A DNA stretch of 64,000 bases from Leptasterias polaris (taxonomy: Eukaryota; Echinodermata; Asteroidea; Forcipulatida; Asteriidae), in NCBI GenBank assembly GCA_037783415.1, contig JAZGTN010000150.1, forward strand, positions 4,877,768 through 4,941,767. Direction: 5' to 3'. Position numbers and translations under genes: made by a program. The notes under the pieces were generated by a model. The model searched no databases and had not been told where the DNA came from. It saw only the letters and a list, made by a program, of their open reading frames with translations. Below are positions 57,948 through 64,000 of the stretch, piece by piece (the first letter of the stretch is position 1; each line of letters starts with the position of its first letter).

Positions 57948-58393
57948 ATACCTTATTTTCTTTTTGGGGCCTCGTTCAATTTGTAAAATTGCAATACATA
58001 ACTGCTTACTATTTTTTATTTTTTTCCGTTTTTGTTTTTAGTTGTGACATTAGACGTATAATAAAACCAATCAATTAAAAAAATGCTCAAGAGTGCATGG
58101 AGCATTTTAATCAAACATGAACATCCATAGAGCATTCCAAATCAGAGCCCTTTGCTTCGACCTCAAAATTTTGGTTCAGAATGCATAATGCCCCCAATTA
58201 ATTTGGTAGAATCTTACTTTTTTCAAGGATTTTCATGCCATAGTGCCGTGATGAGCTTTAAACTAGAAAGAATAAAACAATTCACTGAGGAAAGAGAATG
58301 AAAAAGCAAAAGGAGATAGATACGTTGGCGGTCTCCTTACTTACATGTATTGCCAATATTCTTTGTTTAAAGGGTACCATTCAAAAGTAAATA
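57948..58393. other. Intergenic/intron sequence
   Basis: AT-rich, with no supported feature. Confidence 0.35.
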
Positions 58394-58811
58394 CTACGCA
58401 TATAATTCCTCATATTTTGATTTCAGACACCTTAAAACTTTGCTGGGTAGTTTTTTGCACCTGGTAAGGTCAACGGGCTCTCCAATTATGTCCGACTTAC
58501 TTATGGTAGTTCTAAATGAGCCAGAACCCTTCTTCTTACCAGGTGCCCTTACTTTAATCTCACTCCACTTGCTGGTGTAGGTGAGGGCCACAGTCTTGGC
58601 ATACCAGTAACTCGCCATCCTCTTCACCACACAAGGTGCATGGTGGGTTGTATGCATAGCTCTCAAAGAATGCCTGTTGAATTGATTGCCTCTGCTTAAT
58701 CCAGCTGCCACATTCTTGGTGTTTGAGAGATGCATGGCTTTGGGTCTGCTGGGGATGGTGATCACTGGTAGGAAGTGTAGATGTGCTACATGTAGCTTCA
58801 GCTATGGCCAA
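58394..58811 (-). pseudogene. Cys-rich and basic coding segment, one frameshift
   Basis: Minus strand 58811..about 58580 reads SWIKQRQSIQQAFFESYAY then CTLCGEEDGELLVCQDCG, two C-x2-C pairs as in a small zinc-binding domain. Near 58575 the reading moves one frame into KWSEIKVRAPGKKKGSGSF and RCKKLPSKVLRCLKSKYEEL, ending at 58394. The family is not named with confidence. Its position just after the P-like transposase segments suggests it is their C-terminal part or the second gene of the same element. Confidence 0.45.
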
Positions 58812-58875
58812 TCTGGCTGGCTACACAAGCAACAATGCATAATGTAAATAATAACAGGGGTGTGTAAGAGTAAAG

Positions 58876-59715
58876 CTAAAAGAGAAATGAATACACTGAA
58901 GAGAGAAGTGATGACACAATGCCTGTCCATCCTGCAAAAAACTCTTCTGACACTCCTGCCAGCTTCATTAAAACATAAGCTAAATCCAATTTTCGAGGAT
59001 TCTCTTGGGCTTGTAAATGATTCTCTTCTCCTAGAAGAACATCCTTCCCAAATGGCCGAGGTCCCTTCTTCTTTAATCCAAGATATGGCTTGATCTCAGT
59101 TGGGAGTGGTTGAAATGATCTTGCATTGGATTTAGGGACAGACTTTTCTGCTGGTGATTGATTAACTGAGGATGATGTTGGGCGTTGGATGATGATTCCA
59201 TTTGTGTTATGGGTAGTACCCTTGCCCGAAATGGTTTCTTCACCGAAGTCGTTGTTGTCCCACACTAGAGTGCTGAAAATTTGCTGCGCCCCTGGTGGGA
59301 GTAGAACATCACTCATGGCAAGCTGCCGTTTTGCAAGTGCAGTGTCATGGCCCAGCACAACTGAATTTGAAACACAATGACCTAAACCATTAAGAAGACC
59401 GATCAACTTAGCAGACCCAGTAAAATGCCTCACTGCCATGGCAAGGGCGGTATGTTTTGGCATCAGAGTCCTTCCCTTTGCCTTAAGATATATTATATCT
59501 TGAGCGATAGACAACACTCGAAGCTCATCTTCTTCTGCTACTGCAATCCTACCTGAATTTATTGGGACACTGCTGCAGCTGGTGCTCCATGCTAAAAAGT
59601 TGAAGAGTTGATAGGGGACAATCTCGTTAATTTTATCAATAGTCAGATCAGCTGCAGTTGGAGGCCAGGGACCAGTAGTCGTTGAGTTCTCCATCAAATT
59701 TTTGAGAATCTGTGC
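58876..59715 (-). CDS. Second exon/segment of transposon protein
   Basis: Open for 280 codons on the minus strand from an acceptor-like TTTATTTGGCAG. Motifs: PWPPTAADLTIDKINEIVPY, FNFLAWS, VLSIAQDIIYLKAKGRTLMP, HTALAMAVRHFTGSAKLIGL, LVWDNNDFGEETISG then KGTTHNTNGIIIQ, PEIKPYLG-like and DLAYVLMKL...FFAGWTG. This domain order is familiar from very abundant multicopy proteins in cnidarian, fish and echinoderm genomes. I cannot name the superfamily. The WDNNDFGEETISG/GTTHNTNG pair is the clearest signature. The frame is the one expected if the preceding exon splices here. Confidence 0.6.
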   Translation of the reverse strand, partial: AQILKNLMENSTTTGPWPPTAADLTIDKINEIVPYQLFNFLAWSTSCSSVPINSGRIAVAEEDELRVLSIAQDIIYLKAKGRTLMPKHTALAMAVRHFTGSAKLIGLLNGLGHCVSNSVVLGHDTALAKRQLAMSDVLLPPGAQQIFSTLVWDNNDFGEETISGKGTTHNTNGIIIQRPTSSSVNQSPAEKSVPKSNARSFQPLPTEIKPYLGLKKKGPRPFGKDVLLGEENHLQAQENPRKLDLAYVLMKLAGVSEEFFAGWTGIVSSLLSSVYSFLF

Positions 59716-59745
59716 TGCCAAATAAAGCTCTCTAAATTATCTTAC

Positions 59746-60724
59746 CCGACCTGACAGAGTACACCAAACCAGACTTAACTTTCATTTCGTCAAAGAGGAC
59801 AGAAATGTGCTTCTCTTCTGGGCAGCTATCTAGGCGTTGGTCACTTGTAATTCTTTCTAACATTGCATAGCTGAATCCGGGTGAAATGTCTGCAAAGTGG
59901 CTATATGGGTGAAGTGAAGACTCGTGAGGTAATCTTATAAAACCTGAACCCCTCATAAGATTGTATGTTGCTGCTGATTTGCTATGAAGGGCAATGCATA
60001 GACGGATAATTGCAGGATGCCAGCGCATCTGTTTGCCCTTCATAGCAGACTCTTTCTGTTGTTCCCACATCAACCTTGAAGGAGACTCGTCTGGGAATTC
60101 AGCCATGACAGTATCATCACATGCCTTCATGGTGTCTTTTAGGGTTTCATCTTGAAGGTTATCTACAGTGATGCCTTCAACCTCCAGCATTGTAGAAATC
60201 CTGCTCTGTAGGGTGGCACTTTTCCTCTTCCAAATCCGCCTATCTACTTGGACACTATCGGCCTTCTGTTGGAGTTGGGCAACTGTCATACTACTGTGCG
60301 GGATCGTTGACGAAGCCGTTACTAAGTTACCTTCTTTGCTCTTCAGCCGATATAACATTGACGCCAAATCACACCGATGTATCCTACATACATCACAACG
60401 ATTACCTTCGCCGTCATTAAGTAAAAGCTTGCATTTTTTGTGCCGTATAACACCATCTACAAATGCATCCTTTGGTGTGATGGAAACAGGGATTTGACCA
60501 TGGGGCCCTTTCTTCAAATTAACCAAAACTGGGAATTCGTTTCCTATACAAACAAACCTACTACAAATAAATGAACACATGCGTTCACAGTCACTGACGC
60601 TCATCTTTGCTGGAACCTTCAGCAGGAAAAGATCTTCTGTAACGCAGACATCTGCTACACTCAGCTGCCAAGAAAAGTCAGTGAACACCTTTATATTGCA
60701 AACAGGATTGCCATCAGAGCTCAT
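59746..60724 (-). CDS. P-element-like (THAP9-type) transposase N-terminal exon
   Basis: Minus strand, ATG at 60724 (MSSDGNPVCNIKVF). An in-frame ATG at 60808 lies within the duplicated segment and adds a hydrophobic, Cys-rich leader that I do not believe is real. Later motifs: CDVCRIHRCD, a helical QLQQKADSVQVDRRIWKRK, then MRWHPAIIRLCIALHSKSAA, SGFIRLPHESSLHPYSHF and HISVLFDEMKVKSGLVYSVR. The W-HP-x-I-x2-C-x2-L-x3-S-x-x-A-Y...LP-x2-x-x-L-x-x-Y and DEMK-x-K-x-GLVY signature is that of P-element/THAP9-type RNase H-like transposases. No THAP zinc finger is seen in this exon. It ends at donor TCGG/GTAAGA. The rest of the RNase H core is missing: only 31 bp separate this donor from the next segment. 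Confidence 0.65.
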
Positions 60725-60893
60725 TTTAATAATTTTGAGGCAATCTTTGGTAAACCATGTTTTTCCAATGTAAAAACAGCAACAAAGTGACACACAATGC
60801 CCCCACACAACTCATTACTGTCGTTGTTTCAAGCCTACATCTGTAAACAGAACACAAACATGGCTGCACGGGCGCCGCCATGTTGTATATAAA

Positions 60894-61373
60894 GGGCGCA
60901 CCACACTAAATAAACTCCCATAGGAACCAATGCTAAATGATAAATATTCAAAAATACTCAAAAAATCGTGTAAGTCTCTCAGCCTCTTGAAAACCGATCA
61001 AACATATTTTCGGACGACTGAACTTTAGAATTCTTTTCAATTTTTGCCAGGTCAGCCGTTTGGAATTTTTGCTAACTACCCCAGAAGAAAAAAACGCGAA
61101 AATTTGTTTTTTTCCAAAACCGACTTGCTGCCAGTTTTCGTGAAGCACTTCTCCACTTTCCCGTTCAAATAGGGCCAACTTTAACGCCTAAATTTATCAA
61201 GTCTCCTCAAAGGTTGAAGCACAGAACCCCCAGGTTGTGATAGATTATTATATTTACACAATCTATTAATTGCATGACCCCCAAAACGTTGTAATTAAAA
61301 ATAAGTTGTGGGTTTACAAATTATGATAAGTAGCTTGGCGCATTAATTCTGGCTTATTTGGTGTGGTGCACCC
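60894..61373. mobile_element. 480-bp TIR element (MITE), first copy
   Basis: Ends GGGCGCACCACACTAAATAA and TTATTTGGTGTGGTGCACCC are complementary with two mismatches. TATAA flanks both sides (60888-60892 and 61374-61378), a possible 5-bp target duplication. Contains a 76-codon minus-strand ORF that is identical in both copies and has no recognisable motif. Confidence 0.7.
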
Positions 61374-62029
61374 TATAAGGGCACTTAATTATTCTTTATG
61401 GTAAAAAAATTATGCTTAAATTGTTGAAAATAAGTCACTGACTTGATATCTGAAAAAATTAATTGGAAATGTTATTGCGTTCGTCTACAACAAGGTCAAA
61501 CATGTTAGAGCATTTACATGTACTCTAAGCAATGCGATAAGAAAAACATGCATTACACGCTGTGTACACTCTAATGACAAGTCAGTTGTTATATCCAAAT
61601 CCTAGTCACTCAACAAGTTATAAACTTATCTCTTTTTTTTAGTTATACGATTCTAAACGCCTTACAATTATTTTTAATAATTGACAAGAGGGGGTTAACT
61701 AATGTGGAAGCTGTAAAAGGGATTGAAGAGGGAGGGCCTGAGAAGGGGGGGTAGATTTTGCTTACCCGCCAACATTTTTAACCATGTAATCATATTGAGT
61801 TTAAAATGGTGAACTTTATAACAAAAAAGAATATACATAGGTCATTTTACCACGTTTAATTGTCATTGCAAGTTTCATTTTACCTAGCTTTAAGGGATAA
61901 GGGGGTGAATGGGTGGGCGGGGCGTGGGCGGGGCTTGTTGCAAAATGCCCTTCCAGACACTTTACGGTTAATAATTTGTGGGTGAACGGGAACAATTGGA
62001 CTATAGTTAAGAGTTAAGACTGTAAGCTA

Positions 62030-62285
62030 ATAAGGTGTTTGGGCTGGGGGCTAGGGTCCGGGCTGACCGCTAGGGTTTTGGGCTTTGGGGGTAGGCTCGG
62101 CTGGGGGTTAGGGTTTGGGCTGGGGCTATGATTTCGGCTAGGGGCTAGGGTTAGGGCTGGGGGCATGACTCGGCTTGATGGGTGTAGGGTTTGGGCTGGG
62201 GGCTGGGGTTTGGGCTGACGGCTACGGTTTTTGCAGTATAGTGTAGGGTTTAGGCTGCTGGTTGGGGGCTAGGCCTAGGGTTTCA
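62030..62285 (+). repeat. G-rich degenerate repeat, G-quadruplex-prone
   Basis: Irregular repeats of GGGCTGGGGGCTAGGGT and GGGTTTGGGCTGGGG on the plus strand. Many runs of three to five Gs spaced 2-8 bases apart. TTAGGG occurs occasionally but not in tandem, so this is not telomeric sequence. A second copy starts at about 63888 and runs to the window end. Confidence 0.75.
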
Positions 62286-62619
62286 CACGCATCAGAGTGC
62301 ATTCACCTTCCGGAAACTTGACATATGATGCCATATCCACCACCCCCCCCCCCCCCTACTCCTCTTCAAATAGTCTATTGGTGGTTTTTCTCTCCTTTTT
62401 TCATATTCAACCAGCCACGTTGGCTCATGATTCTTTGAATGTGACTAAAACCGTCAGTCTCATACTTATTACTTGTCATAGTTTAACCATGAAGGTTTAG
62501 AAAGCAAACCCCTCTTTGAGTTTGAAACGTTGAAGTATTCTCGGTTAATAAATGTATTGTAATTTGAGGAAATAGAAACATTATTGCTATACTAACAGTT
62601 TACAGTCAAAGAAATGATG

Positions 62620-64000
62620 TTTCCAATGTAAAAACAGCAACAAAGTGACACACAATGCCCCCACACAACTCATTACTGTCGTTGTTTCAAGCCTACATCT
62701 GTAAACAGAACACAAACATGGCTGCACGGGCGCCGCCATGTTGTATATAAAGGGCGCACCACACTAAATAAACTCCCATAGGAACCAATGCTAAATGATA
62801 AATATTCAAAAATACTCAAAAAATCGTGTAAGTCTCTCAGCCTCTTGAAAACCGATCAAACATATTTTCGGACGACTGAACTTTAGAATTCTTTTCAATT
62901 TTTGCCAGGTCAGCCGTTTGGAATTTTTGCTAACTACCCCAGAAGAAAAAAACGCGAAAATTTGTTTTTTTCCAAAACCGACTTGCTGCCAGTTTTCGTG
63001 AAGCACTTCTCCACTTTCCCGTTCAAATAGGGCCAACTTTAACGCCTAAATTTATCAAGTCTCCTCAAAGGTTGAAGCACAGAACCCCCAGGTTGTGATA
63101 GATTATTATATTTACACAATCTATTAATTGCATGACCCCCAAAACGTTGTAATTAAAAATAAGTTGTGGGTTTACAAATTATGATAAGTAGCTTGGCGCA
63201 TTAATTCTGGCTTATTTGGTGTGGTGCACCCTATAAGGGCACTTAATTATTCTTTATGGTTAAAAAATTATGCTTAAATTGTTGAAAATAAGTCACTGAC
63301 TTGATATCTGAAAAAATTAATTGGAAATGTTATTGCGTTCGTCTACAACAAGGTCAAACATGTTAGAGCATTTACATGTACTCTAAGCAATGCGATAAGA
63401 AAAACATGCATTACACGCTGTGTACACTCTAATGACAAGTCAGTTGTTATATCCAAATCCTAGTCACTCAACAAGTTATAAACTTATCTCTTTTTTTTAG
63501 TTATACGATTCTAAACGCCTTACAATTATTTTTAATAATTGACAAGAGGGGGTTAACTAATGTGGAAGCTGTAAAAGGGATTGAAGAGGGAGGGCCTGAG
63601 AAGGGGGGGTAGATTTTGCTTACCCGCCAACATTTTTAACCATGTAATCATATTGAGTTTAAAATGGTGAACTTTATAACAAAAAAGAATATACATAGGT
63701 CATTTTACCACGTTTAATTGTCATTGCAAGTTTCATTTTACCTAGCTTTAAGGGATAAGGGGGTGAATGGGTGGGCGGGGCGTGGGCGGGGCTTGTTGCA
63801 AAATGCCCTTCCAGACACTTTACGGTTAATAATTTGTGGGTGAACGGGAACAATTGGACTATAGTTAAGAGTTAAGACTGTAAGCTAATAAGGTGTTTGG
63901 GCTGGGGGCTAGGGTCCGGGCTGACCGCTAGGGTTTTGGGCTTTGGGGGTAGGCTCGGCTGGGGGTTAGGGTTTGGGCTGGGGCTATGATTTCGGCTAGG
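62620..64000. repeat. Second copy of the 1,858-bp duplication, cut by window end
   Basis: Matches 60762..62142 with offset 1,858 through the last base of the window. Whether it is followed by the rest of the unit, a third copy or a second transposase exon cannot be seen. Confidence 0.9.
62752..63231. mobile_element. 480-bp TIR element (MITE), second copy
   Basis: Same element carried along in the second copy of the 1,858-bp duplication, with the same TATAA flanks. It was therefore present before the duplication. Confidence 0.7.

Larger units (their letters stand above)
60762..62619. repeat. First copy of a 1,858-bp direct duplication
   Basis: Starts at TTTCCAATGTAAAAACAGC and is repeated at 62620 onward with an offset of 1,858 bp. 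I see only one or two base differences over the 1,381 bp available (for example an A/T near 61401). The unit contains a GC-rich TATATAA-containing start next to a GCCGCCATGTTG motif (YY1-like on the minus strand), a MITE at 60894-61373 and a G-rich tract at 62030-62285. It sits directly upstream of the P-like transposase exon. Confidence 0.9.

Noticed and set aside
60948..61178. 76-codon ORF conserved in two copies (also 62806-63036)
   Set aside because: Identity is due to the recent 1,858-bp duplication. It lies inside a MITE and has no recognisable motif.
62030..62285. Interstitial telomeric repeat
   Set aside because: TTAGGG appears only sporadically among degenerate GGGCT/GGGTT words.

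Overview
The window reads as repeat- and transposon-rich genomic DNA of a multicellular animal, most likely a marine invertebrate. The coding pieces have GT-AG introns and animal-type families: DUF4806, BEN domain, hAT, CACTA/EnSpm-like and P-like transposases, and a Ty3/Gypsy element with PNMA-like Gag. There are many foldback elements and no bacterial-style operons. The repeat style would suit an echinoderm or another invertebrate deuterostome, but that is an impression and not something shown. I see no convincing single-copy host gene and no tRNA or rRNA gene. Every coding stretch I can support lies on the minus strand.

Layout. 0.2-2.5 kb: 54-bp tandem array. 3.3-5.8 kb: exons and fragments of transposon-type proteins, including a 236-bp block shared with 55.7 kb. 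5.9-7.7 kb: 79-bp array. 8.0-10.4 kb: exons of a decayed tnp2/CACTA-like gene. 14.4-19.5 kb: a broken Ty3/Gypsy element (gag, protease, RT, RNase H, integrase). 20.5-21.4 kb: three acidic exons. 21.9-23.1 kb: 35-bp, 80-bp and AATTGG-based repeats. 24.5-25.0 kb: one or two exons. 25.2-26.9 kb: 131-bp array. 27.7-28.85 kb: element with terminal inverted repeats. 31.5-34.7 kb: BEN-domain exons and a broken transposase. 34.7-40.5 kb: very large 55-bp array.

41.6-49.3 kb is the best preserved coding region: a six-exon gene for a 384-residue DUF4806-family protein directly downstream of an uninterrupted 737-residue tnp2-like transposase, in the same orientation. Every exon junction of the DUF4806 gene keeps frame. 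Its introns host a tRNA-derived SINE, several foldback elements and a 923-bp non-autonomous hAT element with a perfect 8-bp target-site duplication. The two genes probably belong to one two-gene DNA transposon or to a domesticated derivative.

51.3-53.9 kb: 120-bp array sharing a palindromic core and a terminal motif with the 55-bp array. 54.6-56.15 kb: frameshifted hAT transposase. 56.15-56.4 kb: LINE reverse-transcriptase fragment. 56.4-58.8 kb: unassigned coding pieces and a 309-bp solo LTR with a 4-bp target-site duplication. 58.9-60.8 kb: P-element-like transposase. 60.8-64.0 kb: a 1,858-bp direct duplication, with the second copy cut by the window edge.

Recurring theme: most of the long tandem arrays are built on units that contain a dyad (hairpin-capable) core, and several show higher-order periodicity. 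Tandem repeats make up roughly a fifth of the window.
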